A DNA stretch of 64,000 bases from positions 21,440,803 through 21,504,802 of the forward strand of contig CM028339.1 of NCBI GenBank assembly GCA_016647705.1, in the 5' to 3' direction. The position numbers were made by a program, and so were the translations under genes. The notes beneath the pieces are model-generated. The model had not been told where the DNA came from and searched no databases. It saw nothing but the letters and a program-made list of their open reading frames with translations. Shown here piece by piece: positions 43,790 to 55,300 of this stretch. How positions within the stretch are numbered: the stretch's first letter is position 1; every line of letters starts with the position of its first letter. Source of the DNA: Eucommia ulmoides. Taxonomy: Eukaryota > Streptophyta > Magnoliopsida > Garryales > Eucommiaceae.

Positions 43790-46700
43790 TTCTATTATTA
43801 AGTAAAATATTATACAATAATCTTCCTCACAATGTCAAATTTCTTTCTTTTGCTCCATCACTTTCGAGCCTAATGTTGGAAGAGAAAATGAGAACTACAT
43901 AGGGAATAAGAAAAAATGCTAATAATTGATAAAGTATGGAAACATTAACACAAATTTGTCGAAATTGAAAAAAAAAGAAAAAAAAAAAGGACAATTTGAT
44001 GTATTATCATTTGTGCCAATTAAAATTCTTGGAGTTACTATTTGTTTATTTTTTGGGGGGGTGGTTCTGTAAATAGGGAAAAGATTCATCTACTGGAACG
44101 GGACGGAGCCGAGGATGTGTTTGACGGAGAGTGAGCTGATAAAAGAGCTGTTGTTAAAGCACAGCGGAATATCGGGGAAATCGTGGATGCAGCAGCAAGG
44201 TTCCAAGCATTTCATTGGGCGGGGCCTACTTATGGCCAACGGTCTTGATTGGTTCCATCAGCGACACATCGTTGCTCCCGCCTTCATGGGAGACAAACTC
44301 AAGGTACATAAAACATTTAAAAAATAACTAGAGTTTTGACCTAGCGGTTATCTTTCTCAAAATGTTCAAAAATCTCTTTGTATAAAAAAATAAATAAATC
44401 TGATTTAAAAAAACATATGACAATAGGTGAAATTTAATTTTTTTAAATGGGTCTAAAAATGTTTAGAATTCATGAACAATGATTGTTTTATTTATTTATT
44501 TTTGGGATATAACTAAGCAGAGCTACGCGGGATACATGGTGGAATGCACGGAGGAGATGCTCCTATCACTTGAGAACGCGGCGGGGACAGGAGAAACCGA
44601 GATTGAGATCGGCGAGTACATGACGCGGCTCACTGCCGACATCATTTCCCGGACGGAGTTCGACAGCGGCTACGAGAAAGGGAAGCAAATTTTCCGTCTC
44701 CTCACCGTACTGCAACACCTCTGCGCTCAAGCCAGCCGGCACTTTTGCTTTCCTGGAAGCCGGTGAGTCGAAATTATTGCTGCTTTAATCCACCTTAAAA
44801 TTTGATAAATTTCGGTTTGATCCATGCAAACTTTATCAACCCTCATTTATTTTCCTTTTATTTCAGGTTTTTTCCGAGTAAATACAACAGGGACATAAAA
44901 TCACTGAAAATGGAGGTCGAGAAGTTACTAATGGAGATAATACAGAGCCGGCGGGACTGCGTCGAGATTGGACGGAGCAGTACCTACGGCAACGATCTGC
45001 TTGGAATGTTACTGAACGAGATGCAGAAGAAGGGAGATCATGGCGGCTTCAGCTTGAATCTGCAGCTCATAATGGACGAGTGCAAGACTTTCTTCTTCGC
45101 CGGACACGAGACGACGGCGTTGCTGCTCACGTGGACTGCCATGTTGCTGGCCACCAATCCAACGTGGCAAGATAAAGTCCGGTCGGAGGTTGATCGGGTC
45201 TGTGGCGACGCTCCGCCCTCTGTTGATCATCTCCCCAAATTAACCGCAGTAAGTGTCCCTCAATTTTTATTTTCCTTTAATCGTGAGAATTGATGATTTT
45301 TAAATATAAATAACTGGTCAAATTGCAGTATAAGCATTTGTAGTTATACTTTATATCACTTAAATCCTTCTAAATCCTTGTACGTTTAATTAGACCTTAT
45401 ACTTTTTAAAGTGTGTCAATTAATTTTGACATTGCATTAATTAAGGCAACTTTAACGACAAAACTAATCGAAAAAGTTAATCAACTTTCTTTAGAAAGCA
45501 CATGATTTCAATTGTCACAGTTGAAAGTATATTAATAGAGAAATAGAAGAAGTAGTTCAAGTGGTAAAACTGTTTGAGTTAAAGCAGTTGAAGAACATCT
45601 GTAAGGTCAGGAGTTCGACTTTGTGAAAAAATACTTATTGAAAGAGATAGTCACGCGTCTCGAAGGAGATTAGTCTCATACTTTGTGTACATATCTTCAT
45701 GGATATTAATAAATAAATAAAAAAAAAAAAAAAAAAAGCAATTTAGCTAAATAAATATAATCAGGTACATGCATGCTTGGCTGGTGGTCACTGATTCTCA
45801 TTATGATTGCTCAATTCATTGTGGAGTGGTGGCTATATATTAAATTGATTAATTAATTAATAAAGCCAGACAAAACCTAAAATAGATTCTCTTTTACCTT
45901 CCTCCCGATTCATGAATATACATGCTTAGAGCACTTATTTATTGTCCGTACTTGATCATAGTCAACTCAACCCAGCTATTATGCACATTTTATTTTCATG
46001 GACCGTAGACCAAGGTCCAATCGTCCGACCCTATATATTGAGATGAATGAAAAACAAAATATTAAATTCGTATGCTTTACAAAGTAGATAAATTTTGTGG
46101 ACCATGTGTTTTCTATAGCAAAAATTACGTAATTATTGCGTGAGGATTTTTTTAGAAGGATTTCCAATTAAGTACATGCATTAATTAAGTTAGTAACTAT
46201 TTTTTATTTAATAAAAATAAAAAATTTACGTATATGGCCCAAAAAAATAGCATTCCTATTCAATTGGGCCCAAAACACTTGTTTTAGTGGTTTTGAAGGT
46301 TTCGGCCGAGAACTGACCATGTTTTTGGCAGATGCTGTGTGAAAAATCAGAAATTGAGGGTAAAATAACCTTTTTTTTTTTTTTTTTCCCCCTTCATGAT
46401 TCCAAACAAACAAAATTTTCTTACCTTTATCAAATATCGAACTTTTTTAAAATCACAAACTAAATAGTCCTCAATAATACAAATTATAATTTTCTCAAGC
46501 TAATGTATTAATAATAATATAACTTCTTAACATAAGATTATTCGTCTCGTTTTTGCAGTTAAATATGGTTATTAACGAATCACTCCGGCTATATCCTCCG
46601 GCGTCTCTCCTCCCTCGGATGGCCTTTGAAGATATAAAACTTGGGGACCTCCTTATACCAAAGGGACTTTCCATTTGGATCCCTGTCCTTGCCATACATC

Positions 46701-46984
46701 ACAATGAAGACATTTGGGGTAAAGATGTAAATGACTTTAATCCTGACCGATTTGCCTCCAAGCCTTTCGGGGCGGGCCGACATTTCCTCCCCTTCGCCGC
46801 CGGCCCGAGGAACTGTGTGGGCCAGGCCTTCGCTCTAATGGAGGCAAAGATTATTCTGGCAATGTTGATATCAAGATTTAGCTTCACTATATCTCCAAAT
46901 TATCGACACGCGCCTGTGATTGTGCTGACTGTAAAACCAAAATATGGGGTTCAAATATGTTTGAAACCTTTGAAGAAACGGTAA
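43124..46984 (+). CDS. CYP735A: Cytochrome P450, CYP735A type (cytokinin trans-hydroxylase)
   Basis: Five exons: 43124-43403, 44077-44303, 44521-44762, 44867-45248 and 46559-46984. All introns are GT-AG and phases agree, giving 518 residues, the usual length for the family. An N-terminal membrane anchor (residues about 2-22) precedes SCYWLTPRRIKRIMERQGV. P450 motifs are all intact: I-helix AGHETT (328-333), ExxR at Glu384-Arg387 (NESLRLYPP), NPDRF (438-442) and the haem loop FAAGPRNCVG with Cys463. CYP735A enzymes, in the endoplasmic reticulum, hydroxylate isopentenyladenine nucleotides at the side chain to make trans-zeatin forms. QQQGSKHFIGRGLLMANG and KYGVQICLKPL are close to that subfamily. 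The start is the first ATG, directly before the anchor. Subfamily assignment is by recalled similarity within the CYP72 clan. Confidence 0.9.
43404..44076 (+). other. CYP735A intron 1 with microsatellites
   Basis: 673 bp, containing a (CT)n run (about 43428-43476) and an (AT)n run (about 43758-43790). The acceptor is TAAATAG before 44077. Confidence 0.85.
45249..46558 (+). other. CYP735A intron 4
   Basis: 1310 bp, far longer than the other introns except intron 1, enlarged by the SINE and by AT-rich sequence with a T tract at 46373-46387. The frames on the - strand here (45979-46413) are not supported as genes. Confidence 0.85.
45540..45738 (+). mobile_element. tRNA-derived SINE in CYP735A intron 4
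   Basis: About 200 bp in the sense orientation of the gene. The A-box-like TAGTTCAAGTGGTAAAAC is at 45553-45570 and the B-box-like GGTCAGGAGTTCGACTT is at 45605-45621. A short tRNA-unrelated body follows and the element ends in a poly-A tail (45719-45737). The spacing of the two boxes fits an RNA polymerase III promoter. I could not identify the flanking duplication. Confidence 0.7.
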
Positions 46985-47539
46985 GTGTGAATTTTTAGTG
47001 ACGGAAGAATTTGTCACTATGCAATAAACCCTCTTTTCAGTCGTACAATATATAATGAGAGATTTTTAAGTTATGAGAAAGAGTTGTTTTTTGAGAGAGA
47101 TTGGTTGGGATTGATTTTTTATTTGTCTTTATATATTTTTGTTTTTCTATTTAGGAGAGAATTTTGCGAGTTAAAGATTAAGAATAGTAGCATTATTAAT
47201 TTTTTTTTTTTTGGGAGGTAAGGGATTATTTTTTTTCTTTCTTAATTTTTTTTAAGAAAAAAAATTGTGAACGGGGTAGAGGTAAAAATATGATTGTAAT
47301 GAATGAACAAGAGGTGTATTAATAAAATGAGAAAATATCAAGATTCTGGATTTTGGTTGTTGGCAATGGTAATGTTCGGACTTGCTTGCTTTCGATGCAA
47401 AATTCTCATATTTTTCATATATTTTAAAATTATTTTTAGTTTTCTCACACCGAATAAAATTATGATCTAATGTATGAGTGCTATAAATATTCTTACCCAA
47501 AAATAAACAAAAACTCTCTATATATTATGTTAAAATAAT
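46985..47539 (+). other. 3' flank of CYP735A
   Basis: No further gene. AATAAA occurs at 47023-47028 and 47321-47326 as possible polyadenylation signals. The sequence is T- and A-rich up to the copia LTR. Confidence 0.5.
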
Positions 47540-47691
47540 TGAGAGGCGGAACATTAAGAGAGAGTATGGAATGATTGTATTGATATATATGAAAAGTATA
47601 ATTTACATAGATGTACAGATATATTTATATAGGCAATTAACTAGAGTTTAACCTAATGGACTTAGGGTTTAACCTAATAGTCCAAACCCCA

Positions 47692-47733
<42 letters not shown>

Positions 47734-47737
47734 AACA
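47540..47737 (-). repeat. 3' LTR of a copia element
   Basis: 198 bp with TG/CA ends. Read on the - strand it starts TGTTTGTATA and ends CCGCCTCTCA. It follows the polypurine tract GAGTTTGAAGGAGGA (47752-47738, - strand), a typical short copia LTR setting. It includes an (AT)n microsatellite at about 47695-47731. Confidence 0.72.
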
Positions 47738-47752
47738 TCCTCCTTCAAACTC

Positions 47753-49400
47753 AAGGTGGTAAAGTTGGCTTGAACTTGAATTTGGAAACTAAGTGTGAAA
47801 GCGTTTGGTTGGATGACCTTGGAGAAAATGTTGTTGTTTGATTTGCAGAATTGACGAAGTGGAAAAAAACAATATTATGGAGAATGTGTTGACGGATAAA
47901 AAAGAAATCAGTCTCGATGTGATTGGTGTGGTCATGAAAAACGTCATTGTAGGTGATCTGAATACCACCCCTATTATCACTATTTAGAAAAGTAGTAGTA
48001 GGGGAAGAGACTCTCTTGTCAGGGAGATGCCAGCGAAGCCATATTGTATAGCGTCAGCAATAGCATGATATTCATATTGGGGATTGGATTGGCAACCACG
48101 GTTTGTTTCTTACTACATGAAGAAATGAGAAAGTTATCCAAGAAAAAACAATAACCAGTACTAGAACGTTTGTCGGTAGAATCTCCGGCCTAGTCGATAT
48201 CATAATAAGCCTGTAAGGTAGGAGTGGACTGAGATGAGAAATAAAGAAACAAGGTGTCTTTGACATTATAGAAAAATTCAAAGAACATTTGAGTAGTGAG
48301 TAGTCTGAGAAGCAAACAAAATTGGCTGACTTGATAGATAACATAGCCAATGTTTTGGCGACTAACAATAAGGTATACTAAGCTTTCAACTAGTTGCGAT
48401 AGAGAGTAACATTCAGTAGAGGGGAGCTTTGTAGTGAAGTAAGTTTGATATTTAGCTCCAGAGAAGTGCAGATAGTGGTGGAGTCAGTAATGCGAGCCTT
48501 GGAAAGGAGATTAGAGACATACTTGGACTTAGAAAGAAAGTATCCATCTAAACTAGATGAAACTTCAAGGCAAAGAAAATAGGCGAGCATGCAACTACTG
48601 AGAATTTTAGTTTTGATATACCATGTAGATCATCCTCTGTATTGATCAACCCATCCATATACAATAACAGAATGATAATTTCGTTGTCATTTTGGTGAAA
48701 AAATAAGTTAGAATCTTGAGCATTGGGGGTGAACCTAAACTGGTAGATAGTGGTGTTGAATTTTACGAAGTAAGCAAGTGGAACTCGTTTGAGACAATAT
48801 AAGGCAAGATGAAGGCGACAAACTTTGTGTTGAGGAGCAGCTAGGCCATAAGGGGTGTGCATATAAACTTCCTCAAGGAGGTCACCAATGAGGAATGCAT
48901 TCTTACATCCATATGAAAAAGTGACCATTTCCGAATGGTCGCAACAACAATGAGAGTACAACAAATGTAAATCTAGCTACTTTAACAAATGTCTCTTCGT
49001 AGTCAATGCCATAATATTGAGAGAATCTTTTTGCAAGAAGTCCATAAAGTTCAACAGAACAATTAGAAAATGTTTATATTTTGAAAATTCACTTGCATCT
49101 AATAGGCGTTTTACTAGTAAGGAGGTTAACGAGATCCTAAGCATAAGTTTTGGCTAGAGATGAAGTTTCTCGTCAATTGCTTTATGCTAAAGAGGGTTAG
49201 TACCATGCTTCTTGTAGGAATAAGGCTCATGTAGATTAAGTATATGGTATAAAAACAATGAAAATTAGGGAAAGTTGTTAGAGGACAAAGTTGGCACACC
49301 TAAAGATTTTTAAGAGCTTATAATTAGGAGATACTCCATGCAACTTCTTGTAGGGGCAAAGATTACCTATGAGAGGTGAATGGACCCAATTAATAGTATT
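47753..49400 (-). pseudogene. Ty1/copia reverse transcriptase-RNase H remnant
   Basis: On the - strand the reverse transcriptase reads SQYYGIDYEETF (about 49020), then NAFLIGDLLEEVYMHTPYGL, KVCRLHLALYCLKRVPLAYF and LLLYMDGLINTEDD (the catalytic YVDD is YMDG here). RNase H fragments follow in shifted frames (48230-48070 and 47990-47900, including a VFHDHTNHIETDFFF-like end). Many frameshifts and stops show it is dead. The 5' part is missing near 49400, where other LTR sequence begins. Confidence 0.8.
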
Positions 49401-49409
49401 AGCCCAAAT

Positions 49410-51570
49410 AGCTACCCAAGAGAGGGGAGGGGATGAATTGGGTAGTTACTAAAATTTAAACAATTAAGTCCTTTAAACACAAATAATGAATTTTTCTAAA
49501 TCAATTATTTTCTTGATATGCTGTGAAAATGTGGTTAATACTAAGTGCACACCCAAACACAAAATATGAAATAAAACAATGCAGCACACAAGAATTTATC
49601 CTAATTCGGCAAGATACTCTTACCTACATCCAGTTCCCCGAGTTGTACAGAGATTGGTAATCCACTAAACTCCTTGATTCCTTTATCAGGTAGGAGCCAA
49701 ATCTTTACAATTCTCGATTTTTTTCACAAGCTCAAAATTAACTTTTACAATACCCTGGTTCTTTTCAAATACTAAGAATCAACCTAACACTCTGTCACTT
49801 ATCATTTTCACATGGTTAGGATTACAATTCACTCTTTAATTCAATTACAGGTTGAATCAAAATCTAGTTCTTTTCAAAGTAAAAGAATAACCTAACATTT
49901 TTAACAGGACAAAGATCAAACACTAATATTTTTCACAGGAAAAATATCGAAGCCTAGTTACCCTGACTAAACACTGTCCTAAACGTTTCTAATCCTCTCA
50001 AATTCACAAATACAAAAAAAATAAGTTTCTTCCCACAAAGAGCTTCTACCACCACAATACAGATATACTTAACTAATGGCCCAATAATTACTACATGATA
50101 TATACAATGTGAGGTAAATAAAATTTGATTAAATTATTAAGTTGGCAGCATAAATTAAGACATAATCATATAATCAAGTAAAAAACCGTTTAAAAGATTT
50201 TCAGACTTTTAAGTTCAAAACAATTTTCTAACAATCTTAAACCAAGCAATCAATATAAATGTGACTTTAGAAAGCAAATAATAAAGCTCAGATGGATCTC
50301 ACAGGGAAACACCGAAAACAATGATAATATCGCAATTAGAACTCAAATCGCAAGCGCTTTAAATCAAGAATTTGAATACAATCTCTTATAGAAATCTTAG
50401 CAAAAAATTTCACTCTTAAAAAAGTTCAAAACTGATGCTCTTAATGTATCTAAACTCATTCTCGCATATCTTATTAAATAGACCTAAAATTAGCCCTCCA
50501 ATGACTAGTTTTTAAAAGATATGTCATAAAACGACATTCTAAGACCCCATATAACATATCCTATCAATTTAGATATGTTTCATTTAAAAATATTCTTTAA
50601 AGCACTCATTTAGGTCGCATAAAAAAATTTCCTAATTCAAAACCATAAGAATAAGAAGTAATAAATTATTTAAATTAAGAGAATCTCAAAATATATTGGC
50701 CAAATCAATAGAGATCACATAATAAAAAAAATCATATTTGAATATCACTCAAATCCCCCAAATCCTTCTCTTGGAATCATAAAAAAACTAATAGTTTTTC
50801 ACCAAGAGACCAAATCAGTCAAAACATCTAAGATAGTTGGTTAGCCGACCACTTCCATTCAGTCGACTGTCTTGTGCCAAGTCTGAAATAACCGTTGGAA
50901 TTACACCCAGTCAGTTGACTGACTCGATCAATGGGATTCCAATTTTCTCCATTTCATCTACTGAATCATTTGGTTAACCAATCCTTCTTATTCGGCTGAC
51001 CGATTATATCAGTGTGCTCACTTCCTTACTCATTTAAGCTACTGTTTCAAATGGTTGACCGATTGCTTTTCTCAGTTGATCGGTTGGATCTGTAGGACTC
51101 TATTTCTACTCCTAAAACTCACTGTTTTGATAAGTCAATCGACCATTTTTACTGGTTGACCGAATTGACTCGAAAACACAACATTTTATACTTTAAAACA
51201 CATTTTTCGATTACATCATTTGTCAAAACGATTTCACATAAGGAGTATATAAAATATCTCATTTTAGGATCTTAAACTTATCACTTCTTATCAAGTCACA
51301 CTTAAGATTAATTCATTTTAAGTGTCGTGCATGATCCTAATTAAGAGTATATAAGTCAATAGTTGTTTTCACCTAGTTTTCTTCAGTGTCTTTAAAACTC
51401 TTCATGTCTTCATCATGTCCATCTTGCACCCTTTATGTTTTCTCCAATAAATCTTCTTTTAAATCAAACACATGGAATTACAAATCTAAAACACTTAATA
51501 AAAGTATTAGTTCTACCAAAAATATCAATACTTAATTGCTCATCAAAACCTTGAATTCAATAATTCTTTT
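49410..51570 (-). mobile_element. Sirevirus-like LTR, second copy
   Basis: 2.1 kb, colinear with 23608-23796 plus 37213-40283 and in the same orientation. Repeated GTTGACCGA-type words occur at 50870-51160. On the - strand the right end reads TTGTCATCATAAAAAAG followed by TTCAAGGTTTTGATGAGCAA, the form of a Sirevirus polypurine tract and LTR start. This suggests it is the 3' LTR of an element whose interior lies at higher coordinates. There are no genes. Confidence 0.5.
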
Positions 51571-52700
51571 TTATGATGACAATTAACTTGGATGTTTTCT
51601 TCAAAATATAATGTAATCACACTCCCCCTAAATCCGAGGACGGTTGTTTAAACTCATTTAAGCACAATAATGAAAACATAATTAAGATATTCAACAAAAA
51701 CTCAAAATAAATTCGCCGTTTAGTTAATGCAATGCTAAGGCGAACAAATCTCTAAACACCAACTTCTTATTAAATATCAACTTCTCTCCCTTTGTCATCT
51801 TAAAAAGCGGGGACAGAATGAAGTTGTTTTTACTCACCCTTGAATCTCTTCATCGATAAAAACTCACCATAAGAGCATCTTTTTAAGAGCTTATCAAAAT
51901 TGAATTCAACAATATGAATTTGAAAATATTTTCGTACAAAATAATTTAAAATATTTTTAGAGCCAAATTTCAAATTTATGTGGACCATCATAAAAGATAA
52001 ACGATAAAGCATAAAAGGCTAATTACTCTAATAAGCAATAAAATCCATCATACTAGGCTAACACCACTTAAGCCTAATTAGTCTGATCAAGTACCACATA
52101 TCCTAGATAAATTATTACAAACCAAGATGCTACATTAGAACTCGTTCGAATACATATCATAAAAAAACATAATCTATAATGAGGACCTTGACCCATAAAT
52201 GGGTAATGTGGACCGAGTGGACTGGTGGCTAATGGCTGTGTATATGGACTTCAGGGTTGTACACTTGAGCTAGGAGTAATCGGGTGATATTATGATGTGG
52301 ACGGTCCAGCTCCTGATTGTCTTGCTCCAATGTGTCGTCCAAAGGACTGCTGCCCTCCATACGATGTCTATACTCTATACTACTACTGTCCATTGTACTG
52401 CTGTTGTCCTCCAAAGTGCTACTGGTTTTTGCATAAACATGAACAATTATTCCATGTTGCCTGTAACCTTTCCAAACCCAACTTCTATTGATGCGTAGAT
52501 TCTACCATATCCAGCTAATGGCTATCTCATTTCCATCATTTCATCCATTATTTCGGACACTTTTGAAACAAGCACTTCAGTGTATTGTTGAAAATTATCA
52601 AACTGACTCTAAATTTGATCAATTTTTTTTTATCAGTGCTTAACTCTTCTATTTCTTCATCTTCATCAATTATTCTCTCTCTTTCCTCACCTCATTTTTT
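51571..52700. other. Interior of the Sirevirus-like element, no clear gene
   Basis: AT-rich. The short frames at 51830-52012 (-), 52229-52414 (-) and 52292-52498 (+) overlap or are of simple composition and are not supported. A second phrase like a polypurine region (TTTGTCATCTTAAAAAGCGG) is at 51791-51810 on the + strand. Confidence 0.4.
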
Positions 52701-52992
52701 TACCCATATGTTTCTCACATACTCATAACTCATCATAATAAGCGTCTCATCTTCAAGGTACTATCAATTTCAAAGTGCTAAAAAATTCTTTGAAGCGCAT
52801 CACCATAGGGTAATATCTTTGATGGCTTTTTCAATTGATATTCTATATACTCAAACATGATATGAGTCAAATCAAGATGTCTACCTTCAACAATTTCATT
52901 CAACAAATACAAATCCTAATAATTTACTGTAGCATGACTACGACTTCTAAGGAGGATAGAGTGAGTAATTATGGAATGACGAAGATGATGTT
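52701..52992 (-). pseudogene. Plant transposon-protein ORF, downstream part
   Basis: On the - strand, VEGRHLDLTHIMFEYIEYQ followed by LPYGDALQRIF, a stop and HFEID resembles the middle of the 'putative plant transposon protein' ORF family (consensus with PYIMF and LPYGMLLTRIF). It continues the reading frame region at 58787-58213 that was split by element C. Confidence 0.5.
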
Positions 52993-54256
52993 TGATAGGT
53001 GTAATTTATCTATTTATTTCCAAGCCGATTTTGGTAGTTTTCGAGTATTTTTATAGCATTTTATTATGTTTTAATATGTTTTTATTTATTTTATCTTAAA
53101 TTAGGTATTTGGGGTGAAAAGAGACTAAAACGGTCCATAAACGATCAAAGCGGTAGAAGAACGGTGGAGAATAAAAGCAAAACGGCCAAATTGAAAACCC
53201 CCATCCACTGCTATAGCGGTCACTTGCCAAAACTCCTACCGACTTATCCACCGCTGTAGCGGTCAAGTGCCAGATATTTTAGGATATTTTAAATATTTTG
53301 AGATATTTTGAATTCTATAAATATCGTCCCTTCTCCCCCATAACAAAGGTATACGTTTTTGAGAGTCTTGAGAGCTCCAAGATCATTCGACCAATAGAAG
53401 ATCACAACGCAAAGAATGAGGAAGCATTCTCAGAGTGGTTTTAGCGACGAATCTTCGAATAACGACTAGTCTCCTCGTTTCTCTCTTAGATTGGTTGAAT
53501 GTTTGTATATGTTTAGCTTGTATTTAGTTGTATTTAGGGCTATGTCCATGTGTAGCTAAACATATATTGTCTACTTGATGTAGTTCATGAAAACATCGTT
53601 TATATAAAATCTATGTTTCATTAATGGCTGTTCGTGTTTATTCGATTATGTTTACTGTTATTCCATGTTTATATACTTGTTATGATATACTGAGAATACG
53701 AGCTTTAACACTCGGGAGAGGTAACCCCAGATTCATATTAGGGTTTAAACACAACACGACAATCTAATAACCCAAGAATGTGTTAGAAAGTGTGCAATTC
53801 ATGAGGTTGGGGCGAGACTCATGTGACCAAGTTTTGTATAGACCCTCGAGGGGGATTTCGACATTGATGCGAAGTCACATATTCATTTACTTTACACTCG
53901 GAAGAGGTAGTGAATGAGATTTCGATACCGAGATTGTCAGATAAGATGAACACCGTTAATGTAAACTAGATTGAAACGAACACATTTAAGTGGATGAAGT
54001 TAATCCCTAGGCAATAATTTCTCATAAACGTCATACCACTATATTAGTATAATTAGTTTAATTAACTTAGTATTAGTATATTTTATTATAAAAACTATGT
54101 TTTTATCACCTAAATAAAGTTAGGTTATGACAATTATGGTACTCAACGATAATCTACACTAATCACTATGGATACGACGATGATTACTCTTCCCACTCTA
54201 CTAAAGCTTGACTTGTACATTTGCGCTGAAAGTAGTGATGAATTTACGCACTACCA
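52993..54256 (+). repeat. 5' LTR of element C
   Basis: Starts TGATAGGTGTAATTTATC and ends CGCACTACCA. Highly similar to the 3' LTR; both contain the CCACTGCTATAGCGG or CCACTGCTGCAGCGG block and the GAGATTGTCAGATA block. Confidence 0.92.
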
Positions 54257-54262
54257 AGTTTT

Positions 54263-54280
54263 TGGAGCCGTTGCCGGGGA
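54263..54280 (+). other. Primer-binding site of element C (tRNA-Asp type)
   Basis: TGGAGCCGTTGCCGGGGA lies six bases after the 5' LTR. It differs at one position from the complement of the tRNA-Asp 3' end used by Athila/Tat elements. Confidence 0.82.
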
Positions 54281-54401
54281 TTGGTTTTTAAATTGTTGTT
54301 GATATTGTGAGTAAATGACTTGATTTTAATTTAGGCATTTCTTTTGTTTATAATTTTTTATTTGTAGTTTTATTTTTGTTTTTCTAGTTGGGTACTTGAA
54401 G

Positions 54402-54671
54402 ATGTTAGATTAATAGGTACTTTTGTGTTTCTTTCAATGGGATTCCAAGTCATTTTGTTGTGCTTGGGATCTATATAAGGAATTTATATTCCTGTTTCCA
54501 AATCAAGGTTTCCCGAGGGAGTGTCAACTACTGAACTTCCTCGACGTGTTATTAGCTGCAACCAGAACATGGGTTGAAAGAGGAAACATAACCACCTCTT
54601 TCGACAAACTAACCATGGATGAAGCCTATTGGTTATTGGAAGACATGGCCGAGTTTAATTTTCAGTATTAG
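54402..54671 (+). pseudogene. Athila-type gag remnant (element C)
   Basis: An 89-codon frame from the ATG at 54402 with two early stops (codons 4 and 5), then open: CCAWDLYKEFIFLFPNQGF to YWLLEDMAEFNFQY. It matches the C-terminal part of Athila gag. Length and frame are identical to the copy at 13220-13489 in element A, where the early stop falls elsewhere. Confidence 0.75.
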
Positions 54672-54772
54672 AATTATTCACCAAGTTACCAAAGCTTGGA
54701 GGATAGTTTCATCGCTTCGGTGCCATAGATTGACACCCCAGACCAACAGGAAGAGTCTGCCCCCTGGAAGAA

Positions 54773-55300
54773 ATGTTAGCTAAATTTATAGGGGAGACGC
54801 AAGCATTTTGGAGGGAAATGAATGACCGACTTAATGAGTATGAGATTTGCCTTGACATTATTGAGATGACTTGTGCCAAAATCGATGCGACCGTAGCGTC
54901 TCTTCAGACGCAAATCGGTCAGCTAATCTATTTTATTGAGGCCGAGTCAGACGTGGTGACATTAAGAGAAAGCCACCACGAGGAACTGAAAACGAGCGGA
55001 AGGAGCTTGAGAACATTCACAGATGATTATTCGAATGAGATGGGAACCCAAGTATGGATCAACAATTATAATTCTTCACCATTGGAGATCTACATTATGA
55101 TACCATCATCGATCGAAGACGATCACATCTACGAGGATCCCATGTGGCTCACTTATCCTTCGCTGCCATTTGCAACGTTCATTCAGGCTAACCGAGCACA
55201 TGGGACAGAGCCGATTCGAGTTGAAAGTACAGACCAAACAATTCCAAATCTCTCCAGTCTTGAGGGCGTTATAAATCAAGACCCATACGTAGTGTTGTAG
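54773..55300 (+). CDS. Coiled-coil gag-derived frame of element C, 175 residues
   Basis: An open frame from MLAKFIGETQAFWREMNDR to the stop at 55300. The N-terminal 60 residues form a probable coiled coil with VASLQTQIGQLIYFIEAE, the place where Athila gag has its LExQIGQL segment. The rest is acidic and lacks known motifs. It is homologous to degenerate sequence in element A at about 13120-12800. It is the longest open frame left in either element, perhaps by chance. No pol domain follows. Confidence 0.55.
   Translation: MLAKFIGETQAFWREMNDRLNEYEICLDIIEMTCAKIDATVASLQTQIGQLIYFIEAESDVVTLRESHHEELKTSGRSLRTFTDDYSNEMGTQVWINNYNSSPLEIYIMIPSSIEDDHIYEDPMWLTYPSLPFATFIQANRAHGTEPIRVESTDQTIPNLSSLEGVINQDPYVVL

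Noticed and set aside
44802-45293. 163-codon frame as a separate gene
   Set aside because: It is CYP735A exon 4 read through flanking intron sequence; splice sites at 44866/44867 and 45248/45249 are clear.
52229-52498. Overlapping frames rich in Tyr/Cys or Ser/His
   Set aside because: They oppose each other, are short, and no domain or homologous copy was recognised.
54263-54280. Fragment of a tRNA gene
   Set aside because: It is the complement of a tRNA 3' end beside an LTR, so a primer-binding site. I found no complete tRNA or rRNA gene in the window.
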